Positions 10,144-17,628 of a stretch of 64,000 nucleotides of DNA are shown here, one piece after another. Made by a program: the position numbers and the translations under genes. The stretch is taken from assembly GCF_030064125.1 (NCBI RefSeq), contig NZ_CP125957.1:3658001-3722000 (forward strand). Direction: 5' to 3'. Numbering within the stretch: the first letter of the stretch is position 1; every line of letters starts with the position of its first letter. Below the pieces are notes generated by a model. That model had not been told where the DNA came from. It searched no databases and saw only the letters and a list, made by a program, of their open reading frames with translations. Source of the DNA: Pseudomonas sp. G2-4 (lineage in GTDB: Bacteria; Pseudomonadota; Gammaproteobacteria; Pseudomonadales; Pseudomonadaceae).

Positions 10144-10192
10144 ACAGCATCCGATCTGAAAATGGGGTTGCTGCCACAACAGCGGGCCCGAC

Positions 10193-10780
10193 TCAAGGCA
10201 ACAGCAAATACACCGCACTTACCACCAGCAACACCGCCATCGCCCGGTTGAACAGGCGCATGGTCGCCGGATTGCCCAGCCAGATGCGCAAGAAACTGCC
10301 GGCATAGGCCCAGCAGCCCACCGAGACGTAGCAGATCACCAAGTAGACAGCCGCAAACTGCCACACCAGTCGTGCCTCCCCATCGGCCACGAACGCGCCC
10401 ATCCCCGCCACACAGGCCAGCCAGGCCTTGGGGTTGAGCCATTGCATCAGCGCACCGTAGAACATCGACGGCGCCCGGTCCTCGTCCTTGGCGCCCAAGT
10501 GCCCATTGTCCATCGCCAACTTCCATGCCATGTACAGCAGAAACGCCACGCCCCCCAGTTGCACCACCCGCGTGAGCCCGGGCCAGCGTTGCAGCACTTC
10601 ATGCAACCCAAGTCCCATCAGCACCAGTAATAAGACAAAGCCCAGGGTCGCGCCGGCCACATGGCGCAAGGTCGCTCGAAACCCGTATCGTGCCCCGGAA
10701 CTGAGGGCCACAATGTTGACCGGCCCTGGTGTAATGGAGGCGACCAAGGCAAACGCCGCCATGGAAAGAATCAGACTCAT
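10193..10780 (-). CDS. LysE/RhtB-family amino acid exporter
   Basis: 195 residues, the normal size for the family. It begins with the family signature (ITPGPVNIVALSSGARYG) and has about six hydrophobic segments, plus the QWLNPKAWLAC block typical of the second half. It would export an amino acid or related metabolite across the inner membrane. The start is the ATG at 10780. A longer frame reaches 10918, but the added residues are charged and do not fit the family. Likely regulated by the facing AraC gene. Confidence 0.9.
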   Translation of the reverse strand: MSLILSMAAFALVASITPGPVNIVALSSGARYGFRATLRHVAGATLGFVLLLVLMGLGLHEVLQRWPGLTRVVQLGGVAFLLYMAWKLAMDNGHLGAKDEDRAPSMFYGALMQWLNPKAWLACVAGMGAFVADGEARLVWQFAAVYLVICYVSVGCWAYAGSFLRIWLGNPATMRLFNRAMAVLLVVSAVYLLLP

Positions 10781-10981
10781 CGCAAACCTTCTTCGTATCT
10801 GTGAGGTGGCGATCAAGGTAAATCGACCGTCGCGGTGGGTATTGAAGAAAACTGCCCAATGGAGAGAGCCAATCACTACCTCGCGAAGCGGCATCACTTC
10901 AGGCTCTTTTTTACGCAAACTTTACGCAGCGGCCGACCCACGAAAACAATACTGTGCGGCTCATTCATTCAGGCGCGTCCC

Positions 10982-12436
10982 ATGTCCATTGCGGTAGTGC
11001 GGTTTATCGGTTTCATTCTCGGTATTTTCCTGATCACCCTCGCTGCCAGCATGGCAATCCCACTTTTGACGTTGGTGATGTACGGGCGCAACGATGACCT
11101 GTCGGCGTTTTTGTGGTCGAGCCTGATCACCTTTGTCTGTGGCATCGCCCTGGTGGCGCGAGGTCGGCCCGCGCACACCCAGATACGCCCGCGGGACATG
11201 TACCTGTTGACCACCGCCAGCTGGGTCATCGTCTGCAGCTTCGCCGCCCTGCCCATGGTGTTCATCCAGCACATCAGCTACACCGATGCCTTTTTCGAGA
11301 CCATGTCGGGTATCACCACCACCGGCTCGACCATCCTCACCGGACTGGACAACGCCTCCCCCGGTCTGTTGATCTGGCGCTCGATGCTGCACTGGCTCGG
11401 CGGGATCGGTTTCATCGGCATGGCGGTGGCGATCCTGCCACTGCTGCGGGTCGGCGGCATGCGACTGTTCCAGACCGAATCGTCGGACTGGTCGGAGAAG
11501 GTCACACCACGCTCCCACGTCGCCGCGACCTACATCCTGTGGATCTACGTCGGGTTGACCGCACTCGCCACCCTTGCCCTGTGGTGGGCCGGCATGACGC
11601 CCTTCGACGCGATCAATCACGCGATGTCCTTGATTTCCACCGGCGGCTTTTCCACGTCGGATTCATCCCTGGGACATTGGACTCAACCCGCCATTCACTG
11701 GGTGTCGGTGATCGTCATGATGGCAGGCGCACTGCCATTCACCTTGTATGTCGCCACCTTGCGCGGCAACACGCGCGCGCTGTTCAGGGACCAGCAAGTC
11801 AGGGGGTTCGTCGGGTTTCTGGTCATCACCTGGCTCGTGGTGGGGACCTGGCTGAGCCTGAACAGTGACTACACCTGGTGGGACGCGGTGCGTATCGTGG
11901 CCGTCAACGTGACGTCAGTGGTGACTACTACGGGTGTGGCGCTGGGTGATTACACCTTATGGGGCAGTTTTGCCTTGCTGTTGTTCTTCTATCTGACGTT
12001 TGTCGGCGGCTGTTCGGGCTCCACGTCCGGCGGGTTGAAAATCTTCCGCTTCCAAGTGGCCGGGGCGTTGCTGATGAGCAGTCTGAAACAATTGATCCAT
12101 CCCCGGGCGGTGATTCAGAAAAAATACAACAACCACCCCATCGATGAAGAGATCGTCCGCTCGCTGCTGACGTTTTCGTTTTTCTTCACCATCACCATCG
12201 GCGCTATCGCCCTGGGGTTGGCGCTGATCGGCCTCGACTGGACAACCGCCTTGACCGGCGCGGCCACCGCCGTGTGCAACGTAGGCCCGGGGCTGGGTAC
12301 GATCATCGGGCCAGCCGGTAACTTCTCGACGTTGCCGGATGCGGCGAAGTGGCTGCTGACCATTGGCATGCTTCTGGGTCGCCTGGAAATCCTGACGGTG
12401 ATGGTGTTGTTCACCCCAGTGTTCTGGAAGTATTGA
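10982..12436 (+). CDS. trkH: Trk system potassium uptake protein TrkH
   Basis: 484 residues, the typical TrkH length. It has four pore-loop repeats with the selectivity-filter glycines visible in SGITTTGSTIL, MSLISTGGFST, VVTTTGVALGD and AVCNVGPGLG, each flanked by membrane helices. It forms the K+-translocating subunit and works with a cytosolic TrkA, which is not in this window. The start is the ATG at 10982 (MSIAVVRFIGFILG), directly at the first membrane helix; an upstream in-frame ATG adds a basic stretch foreign to the family. Confidence 0.94.
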   Translation: MSIAVVRFIGFILGIFLITLAASMAIPLLTLVMYGRNDDLSAFLWSSLITFVCGIALVARGRPAHTQIRPRDMYLLTTASWVIVCSFAALPMVFIQHISYTDAFFETMSGITTTGSTILTGLDNASPGLLIWRSMLHWLGGIGFIGMAVAILPLLRVGGMRLFQTESSDWSEKVTPRSHVAATYILWIYVGLTALATLALWWAGMTPFDAINHAMSLISTGGFSTSDSSLGHWTQPAIHWVSVIVMMAGALPFTLYVATLRGNTRALFRDQQVRGFVGFLVITWLVVGTWLSLNSDYTWWDAVRIVAVNVTSVVTTTGVALGDYTLWGSFALLLFFYLTFVGGCSGSTSGGLKIFRFQVAGALLMSSLKQLIHPRAVIQKKYNNHPIDEEIVRSLLTFSFFFTITIGAIALGLALIGLDWTTALTGAATAVCNVGPGLGTIIGPAGNFSTLPDAAKWLLTIGMLLGRLEILTVMVLFTPVFWKY

Positions 12437-12520
12437 ACGCCTCGCTACTATGTAGCCGACAGACGAAAAAGCCCCGGCACCCTGAACAAGCGTGACCGGA
12501 AAATTCACTGTCGATTTTTC

Positions 12521-12556
12521 GGTGGAGTCGTTTCCGACACGGTTCTATGCTCCACC
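12521..12556. promoter_or_regulatory. Inverted repeat directly before the ada start codon
   Basis: GGTGGAG (12521-12527) and CTCCACC (12550-12556) are perfect 7-base arms; the right arm ends one base before the ATG. No purine-rich ribosome site lies in the last 20 bases, and a TATGCT box (12545-12550) sits about where a -10 element would make a leaderless transcript. No classical Ada box was found. Confidence 0.45.
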
Positions 12557-12557
12557 C

Positions 12558-13640
12558 ATGAACCGACAAGACTCGCTGCTCCCGCCCCATGCCGAGATGG
12601 TCCGCGCCATGCTCGAACGAGACACCGCCTACGAGGGGGTGTTTTTCACCGCGGTCAAGACCACCGGCATTTTCTGCCGCCCCGCTTGCACGGCGCGCAA
12701 GCCGAAACCGGAGAACGTGGAGTTCTTCGCCCACGCCGACGAAGCCATGTCAGCCGGCTACCGGGCCTGCCTGCGCTGCAAGCCGTTGGACGCCGCGGCC
12801 ATCGCGCCGGACTGGATCCAGGCCTTGCTCAAAGCCGTGGATGCCGAACCCGAACTGCGCTGGACCGACGCCCTGCTGCTGGAACAAGGCATCGAACCGC
12901 TGAAACTGCGGCGCTGGTTCAAGCAACATTTCGGCATGACCTTCCACTCCTATTTGCGCACCCGCCGCCTGGGTATCGCCCTGGGCGGTATCAAGGAAGG
13001 CGCCTCCATCGATCACGCGGCATTCGATTCCGGCTATGAGTCGCTGAGCGGATTTCGCGACGCCTTCGTCAAATCCTTCCATATCACCCCGGGCCGCGCC
13101 GCCCTCAGTGAGCCCTTGTTGTTCACCCGCCTGACCACGCCGTTGGGTCCGATGCTGGCCATGGCCGAACGGCGTGGCCTGGTGTTGCTGGAGTTCCTCG
13201 ACCGTCCGGCCCTGACCCGGGAAATCGAAGAGCTGCAGCAGCGCTACGGCTATACCATTGCGCCGGGGCACAACCCTCATTTGCAGCAGATCGAAACCGA
13301 GCTGGCCGACTATTTCGCCGGCAAACTCACCGCGTTCAGCGTCCCGCTGCATATGCCTGGCAGTGCCTTCGCCGTGCGGGTCTGGGCCGAGTTGCAGAAC
13401 ATCCCCTACGGCGAAACCCGCAGCTACGGCGGCATCGCCTCGGTGCTCGGCAGCCCTGGCGCCAGCCGCGCCGTGGGCCTGGCCAATGGACAGAATCGCC
13501 TGGCCATCGTCATCCCCTGCCACCGGGTGATTGGCGCGGACGGCTCGTTGACCGGTTATGGTGGCGGACAGCCGCGCAAGGCGTTTCTGTTGCGGCTGGA
13601 AAAAGCCGCGGTGCAGGTTTCGCTGCCGCTGGCGTTCTGA
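12558..13640 (+). CDS. ada: Bifunctional Ada: methylphosphotriester/O6-methylguanine methyltransferase and activator
   Basis: 360 residues with the full E. coli Ada plan. N-terminal zinc domain with Cys40, Cys44, Cys71 and Cys74 (CRPAC and CLRC), where the first cysteine accepts methyl groups from phosphotriesters. Next is an AraC-type helix-turn-helix region (about 85-185). The C-terminal O6-alkylguanine transferase has active-site Cys321 in IPCHRVIG. Once methylated it would activate its own gene and alkylation repair genes. The next gene, 23 bases on, is an AlkA-type glycosylase, so the two form an adaptive-response unit. A GTG at 12492 could extend the protein, but the ATG gives the family N-terminus. 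Confidence 0.94.
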   Translation: MNRQDSLLPPHAEMVRAMLERDTAYEGVFFTAVKTTGIFCRPACTARKPKPENVEFFAHADEAMSAGYRACLRCKPLDAAAIAPDWIQALLKAVDAEPELRWTDALLLEQGIEPLKLRRWFKQHFGMTFHSYLRTRRLGIALGGIKEGASIDHAAFDSGYESLSGFRDAFVKSFHITPGRAALSEPLLFTRLTTPLGPMLAMAERRGLVLLEFLDRPALTREIEELQQRYGYTIAPGHNPHLQQIETELADYFAGKLTAFSVPLHMPGSAFAVRVWAELQNIPYGETRSYGGIASVLGSPGASRAVGLANGQNRLAIVIPCHRVIGADGSLTGYGGGQPRKAFLLRLEKAAVQVSLPLAF

Positions 13641-13663
13641 TCGGCCCGGAGAACGAACACCTG

Positions 13664-14290
13664 ATGCCTGTGCCCTACCATGACGCCAGTGTCTTTCTGG
13701 CGAGTCAGGACGAAGATTGGCGCCGCCATGTCGAAGCGATCGGCCCTTGCCTGCTGCAACCCAAGCCGGCCCGCGATCCCTATGAGGCCCTGGTGCGGGC
13801 GATTGCCTATCAGCAACTGCACGCCAAGGCTGGCGATGCGATTCTCGCTCGGTTGCTGGCACTGTTCCCGGCGCTGACATTCCCCAAGCCTGAGCAGATT
13901 CTGGCGACTGACTTTGCGCAAATGCGCAGCTGTGGGTTTTCCGCCAGCAAGATCGCGACCATCCAGGGCATAGCCCAAGCGACTCTGGAGGGGCTGGTGC
14001 CGGATTACGCCACGGCGCTGGCCATGGGAGATGAAGCCCTGATCGAGCGCCTGACCGCGTTGCGCGGTGTCGGGCGCTGGACCGTGGAAATGCTACTGAT
14101 CTACAGCCTGGAGCGGCCAGACATTCTGCCAGCCGATGACTTTGGTGTGCGCGAGGGTTATCGACGGATGAAGGGGCTGGAGCAACAGCCCAGCCGCAGG
14201 CAGATGATCGATATCGGCCGGGCCTGGAGCCCTTATCGGACGGTGGCGGCGTGGTATTTGTGGCGGGTACCCGGCCGTGGGGCCGCGTAA
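13664..14290 (+). CDS. DNA-3-methyladenine glycosylase (AlkA-type, HhH-GPD)
   Basis: 208 residues, a short AlkA/MAG-type glycosylase without the N-terminal domain of E. coli AlkA. The helix-hairpin-helix (LTALRGVGRWTVEMLLIY) is followed by the catalytic aspartate in LPADDFGVREGY (second Asp, residue 159). It removes alkylated purines, leaving an abasic site. It sits 23 bases after ada and is presumably co-expressed during alkylation stress. Confidence 0.92.
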   Translation: MPVPYHDASVFLASQDEDWRRHVEAIGPCLLQPKPARDPYEALVRAIAYQQLHAKAGDAILARLLALFPALTFPKPEQILATDFAQMRSCGFSASKIATIQGIAQATLEGLVPDYATALAMGDEALIERLTALRGVGRWTVEMLLIYSLERPDILPADDFGVREGYRRMKGLEQQPSRRQMIDIGRAWSPYRTVAAWYLWRVPGRGAA

Positions 14291-14294
14291 TCTG

Positions 14295-14313
14295 TCATCG
14301 CGAGCAGGCTCGT
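14295..14313. repeat. Solitary REP fragment
   Basis: TCATCGCGAGCAGGCTCGT, a truncated single copy of the GGGAGCGAGC family, just after the glycosylase stop. Confidence 0.7.
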
Positions 14314-14355
14314 CTAGGCTGTTTAGAATCATTCCAACCCTAATTGGAGGCTCCC

Positions 14356-14844
14356 ATGCAGCTCGAAGGATCCTGCCACTGCGGCGCGGTTTCATTCAGC
14401 CTGACCTGTGCCCACCCCTACCCTTATCAACGCTGCTACTGCTCGATCTGCCGCAAGACCCAGGGCGGTGGTGGTTTTGCCATCAACCTGGGGGGCGATG
14501 CCCAGAGCCTGAAGGTGCGCGGGCGCAAACACATTTCCATCTACCATGCACGGCTCAAGAATGAAGGCGATAAGCGCGCCCACCGCAGCAGTGCCGAACG
14601 GCATTTCTGTTCCTTGTGCGGCTCGGGATTATGGCTGTTCAGCCCGGAATGGCCAGAGCTGATCCACCCTTTTGCCTCCGCCATCGACACACCGCTGCCG
14701 GTACCGCCGGAGCACACGCACCTGATGCTCGGTTCCAAGGCGCCGTGGGTGGAGGTCGAGACGCATAAGGGCGACCAGCAGTTCGATGTCTATCCCGAGG
14801 AATCCATTGCCCAGTGGCATGAACGCCTGGGGCTGGTCACTTAG
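14356..14844 (+). CDS. GFA-family (glutathione-dependent formaldehyde-activating-like) zinc protein
   Basis: 162 residues of the Gfa/CENP-V fold. Zinc-binding cysteines are visible as CHCG near the N-terminus, CSICRK around residue 30, and FCSLCGSG around residue 85. Members bind zinc, and in Paracoccus Gfa was linked to S-hydroxymethylglutathione formation; the role of most homologues is unknown, so no substrate is claimed. Start ATG at 14356 has GGAGG five bases upstream. Stands alone between REP elements. Confidence 0.88.
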   Translation: MQLEGSCHCGAVSFSLTCAHPYPYQRCYCSICRKTQGGGGFAINLGGDAQSLKVRGRKHISIYHARLKNEGDKRAHRSSAERHFCSLCGSGLWLFSPEWPELIHPFASAIDTPLPVPPEHTHLMLGSKAPWVEVETHKGDQQFDVYPEESIAQWHERLGLVT

Positions 14845-14866
14845 AGATGCAGTGCTGCATAAGGCC

Positions 14867-14963
14867 CCATCGCGAGCAAGCTCGCTCCCACATTTGACTC
14901 TTCAGTGTTCACAAATAATGTGTACACAGAAAATCCCCTGTGGGAGCGAGCTTGCTCGCGATG
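14867..14963. repeat. Paired REP elements, GGGAGCGAGC family
   Basis: CCATCGCGAGCAAGCTCGCT at the left and its inverted copy AGCGAGCTTGCTCGCGATGG at the right, about 50 bases apart, between the convergent GFA and miaE genes. Confidence 0.92.
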
Positions 14964-14980
14964 GCGTCAGTACCGGCACC

Positions 14981-15592
14981 TCAGCACTGTCGAGCCGGCA
15001 CACCACTGTGGAACCGAAACTCCACGTCCGGCGATTCGATCAGTTCCCGCTCGGCGTCACGCACCTTGTCGATCACCTGGGCAATGTCCTTGGCGTCACC
15101 GTACTGGTAAGCCAGTTTCAGGTAACCCTGGAAGTGCCGCGCCTCGCTTTTGAGCAAGCCGAAGTAGAATTTGCCCAGTTCTTCGTCCAGATGCGGCACC
15201 AGGGCCTCGAAACGCTCGCAACTGCGGGCTTCGATGAAGGCGCCGACCACCAGGGTGTCCACCAGCTTGACCGGCTCATGGCTGCGTACCACCTTGCGCA
15301 GCCCCGAGGCGTAACGCCCGGCGGAGAGCTGGCGCAAGCCGATCTTGCGTCTTTTCATCAGGCGCATGACCTGCTCGTGATGCACCAGCTCTTCTCGGGC
15401 CAGGCGCGACATCAGGTTGATCAGGTCCACATGGGAATGATACTTGGCGATCAGGCTCAAGGCGGTGCTGGCGGCCTTGAACTCGCAGTTCTTGTGGTCG
15501 ATCAGCAACGTTTCCTGATCAGCCAGCGCGGCCTGGACCCAGGCATCCGGGGTGCGGCAACCAAGGAATTGGTGAATTTCGGGAAGGATCAT
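14981..15592 (-). CDS. miaE: tRNA-(ms2io6A)-hydroxylase MiaE
   Basis: 203 residues, the usual MiaE length. Non-haem di-iron ferritin-like protein: iron-ligand patterns are seen as EELVHHEQV (about residue 70), EARSCERFE (about 120) and KSEARHFQGY (about 150). It hydroxylates the isopentenyl side chain of ms2i6A37 in tRNAs reading UNN codons. The ATG at 15592 is used; a GTG three codons upstream is equally possible. It is divergent from the universal stress gene. Confidence 0.94.
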   Translation of the reverse strand: MILPEIHQFLGCRTPDAWVQAALADQETLLIDHKNCEFKAASTALSLIAKYHSHVDLINLMSRLAREELVHHEQVMRLMKRRKIGLRQLSAGRYASGLRKVVRSHEPVKLVDTLVVGAFIEARSCERFEALVPHLDEELGKFYFGLLKSEARHFQGYLKLAYQYGDAKDIAQVIDKVRDAERELIESPDVEFRFHSGVPARQC

Positions 15593-15668
15593 GGGGCTCA
15601 CGGGAAAAGGTAGTCGAGCGAAGGGCGCCGATTATACCGGCCTGCCTCCAGACCACCAGTCACCGCCG

Positions 15669-15732
15669 TTGATATGCATCAAGTCGACGACTCACCCATA
15701 GCAACTAGACTGCCCCACAACAACTATAGTTG
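15669..15732 (+). promoter_or_regulatory. Anr/FNR box, -10 element and palindrome upstream of the universal stress gene
   Basis: TTGAT-ATGC-ATCAA (15669-15682) is a perfect match to the Anr/FNR consensus. A TAGACT -10 candidate lies at 15706-15711, which puts the box centre about 41.5 bases before a start near 15717: the class II activator geometry. A perfect 12-base palindrome CAACTATAGTTG (15721-15732) overlaps the expected transcript start. This predicts induction at low oxygen. Confidence 0.82.
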
Positions 15733-15770
15733 AGCAACGCCAGCCTTTTCATTGCAGGAGAACGCCGATC

Positions 15771-16634
15771 ATGCAAGCCATTCGCAGCATTCTGGTGGTC
15801 ATCGAACCCGAACATTCGGAAAGCCTGGCGCTCAAGCGCGCCAAGCTGATCGCCGGGGTGACCCAGGCCCACCTGCACCTGCTGGTGTGCGACAAAAAGC
15901 ACGACCATGCCGGCATGCTCGGCGTGCTGAAGGCCGCGCTGCTGGCGGACGGCTACAGCGTCACCACCGAGCAGGCCTGGAACGAAAGCCTCTACGAAAC
16001 CATCATCGATGTGCAGCAGGCCGAGGGCTGCGGCCTGGTGATCAAGCAGCACTTCCCCGACAGCCCGCTGAAAAAAGCCCTGCTCACCCCGGCGGACTGG
16101 AAGCTGCTGCGCCACTGCCCGACCCCGGTGCTGCTGGTGAAAACTGCGGGTTCCTGGAAGGACAAGGTGATTTTGGCGGCCGTGGACGTTGGCAATGCCG
16201 ACGGCGAGCACCGTCACCTGCACAACACCATCATCGATCACGGCTACGACATTGCCCTCCTGGCCAAGGCGCATCTGCATGTGATCAGTGCCCACCCCAC
16301 GCCGATGCTGTCGTCGGCCGACCCGACCTTCCAGCTCAAGGAAACCATCGAAGCTCGTTATCGCGAGCAATGCCGGGCGTTCCAGGCCGAGTTCGACATC
16401 GACGACCAGCACCTGCACATCGAAGAAGGTCCGGCGGACGTGCTGATCCCATTCATGGCGCGCAAGCTGCAGGCCGCGGTAACGGTGATCGGCACCGTGG
16501 CGCGTTCCGGGTTGTCAGGGGTGTTGATCGGCAATACCGCCGAAGCGGTGCTCGATACACTGGAAAGCGACGTGCTGGTGCTCAAGCCGCAGGAAGTCGA
16601 GGACCATCTGGTGGAGTTGGCGGTCAAGGAATAA
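15771..16634 (+). CDS. Tandem-domain universal stress protein (UspE-like)
   Basis: 287 residues made of two UspA folds. The second half ends with the nucleotide-binding pattern (VIGTVARSGLSGVLIGNTAE, residues about 238-257), matching the G2xG9xGS/T type loop. The first half is more diverged and lacks this loop. Cytosolic; in Pseudomonas such proteins support survival without oxygen, which fits the Anr box 100 bases upstream. Start ATG at 15771 with CAGGAGA upstream. Confidence 0.9.
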   Translation: MQAIRSILVVIEPEHSESLALKRAKLIAGVTQAHLHLLVCDKKHDHAGMLGVLKAALLADGYSVTTEQAWNESLYETIIDVQQAEGCGLVIKQHFPDSPLKKALLTPADWKLLRHCPTPVLLVKTAGSWKDKVILAAVDVGNADGEHRHLHNTIIDHGYDIALLAKAHLHVISAHPTPMLSSADPTFQLKETIEARYREQCRAFQAEFDIDDQHLHIEEGPADVLIPFMARKLQAAVTVIGTVARSGLSGVLIGNTAEAVLDTLESDVLVLKPQEVEDHLVELAVKE

Positions 16635-16649
16635 AGCGAATGAGCTCTT

Positions 16650-16690
16650 TGTGGCGAGGGAGCTTGCTCCCGCTGGGTTGCGAAGCGACC
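16650..16690. repeat. Solitary REP element, GGCGAGGGAGC family
   Basis: TGTGGCGAGGGAGCTTGCTC followed by a small hairpin GGGT/ACCC; no inverted partner is nearby. Just after the universal stress gene. Confidence 0.8.
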
Positions 16691-16749
16691 CTCGCTCTTG
16701 ATCTTAAAAATGTCTGGTCCTGAAAAACCCTGGCGCAAATGGCCGGAGG

Positions 16750-17220
16750 TCAGCCGCCGATTGCATCCTTCAGGAACCCCGGCGCGATGTAGCGCTGGTA
16801 GTGGGCTTCGGACAGAAGGAAAAATTCCCGATCAATGGCGTCGCGCAGGTCTGGCAGGTCCCAGTCGCGAAACTCCGGCATCAGCACCATGCCGTAGGCT
16901 TCCAGATTGTTGATCACGCGCGCGCCCCGGGCGATCAATTGGTAGGCCCAGCAATATTCCGACTGATGCGGCACAAAGCGGATTTTGCGCGACTCCAGCT
17001 GCTGGCGCAGCAATCCTGGGTCGAAAACCTCCAACTTGGCCACCATCACCTGCACCAGCAACTGCTCCAGCCGCATCCACACCGCGCGTTTTTCGTCCTC
17101 GTTGTAGCCGTTCCAGTGAATCACTTCATGGTGGAACCGCTTGCAGCCACGGCACACCAGGTCACCGTAGACAGTGGAGCAGAGGCCGACACAGGGGGTC
17201 TTGATGAGCTGGTTGGGCAT
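16750..17220 (-). CDS. DUF1289 domain protein, function unknown
   Basis: 156 residues. The N-terminal 50 residues are a DUF1289 domain with four cysteines (PCVGLC and CRGCKRF, likely zinc-binding) and a conserved tryptophan in HWNGY. The remaining 100 residues (MAKLEVFDP to the end) are hydrophobic-helical and of unknown role. The start is the ATG at 17220; the frame extends to a TTG at 17238 that is less likely. No clear operon partner. Confidence 0.8.
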   Translation of the reverse strand: MPNQLIKTPCVGLCSTVYGDLVCRGCKRFHHEVIHWNGYNEDEKRAVWMRLEQLLVQVMVAKLEVFDPGLLRQQLESRKIRFVPHQSEYCWAYQLIARGARVINNLEAYGMVLMPEFRDWDLPDLRDAIDREFFLLSEAHYQRYIAPGFLKDAIGG

Positions 17221-17367
17221 AAGGAAAAGCACACGCAAAAGCAGGACAGGCCGTCATGTTAGCCCTTTGTCTAAGATTGATCACCCCTTCAAACTTCATG
17301 GCCCAACTTACCTTTAATTTTTTTTTCCCGTAGAATCAGCCAGCCTTTTAAGGCGCCAATGTCCGTT

Positions 17368-17609
17368 AGAAGCTGTTTTCAAAGCGTCACGAGCACAGTC
17401 GTTCCTTCAGAGCGGTGTTGGCGAAGGGTCTTTCCAGCGGGGAAAGCCCAACGCCAACCCTCATCAGCTCCCCGTTCTGCAGGCGTAAAACTTTGAAAGC
17501 AGCTTCTGTGAGGAACCCCGGAAACTCTGGCCTGGTGGCTCAAAAAGCCACCGACGCGCATGAGTACCGTGGGTTTCTGGATGAGCGTCCCGGACACCCA
17601 TTTGGGACC
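17368..17609 (+). promoter_or_regulatory. Structured leader region of acnB (candidate cis-acting RNA)
   Basis: The 408 bases before acnB hold no gene. A long-range stem joins 17368-17384 to 17491-17507 (17 pairs, one mismatch). Inside it a hairpin pairs GTTGGCG/CGCCAAC (17417-17423 with 17452-17458), GGG/CCC and CTTTCC/GGAAAG around a 5-base loop. Downstream are a perfect hairpin GGTGGCT-caaaa-AGCCACC (17534-17552) and GTCCC/GGGAC arms ending at 17609. The acnB ribosome site GAGGG follows at 17616. Whether this is a 5' untranslated region, a separate small RNA or both cannot be told from sequence. Confidence 0.65.
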
Positions 17610-17628
17610 ACTGATGAGGGTAATAACT

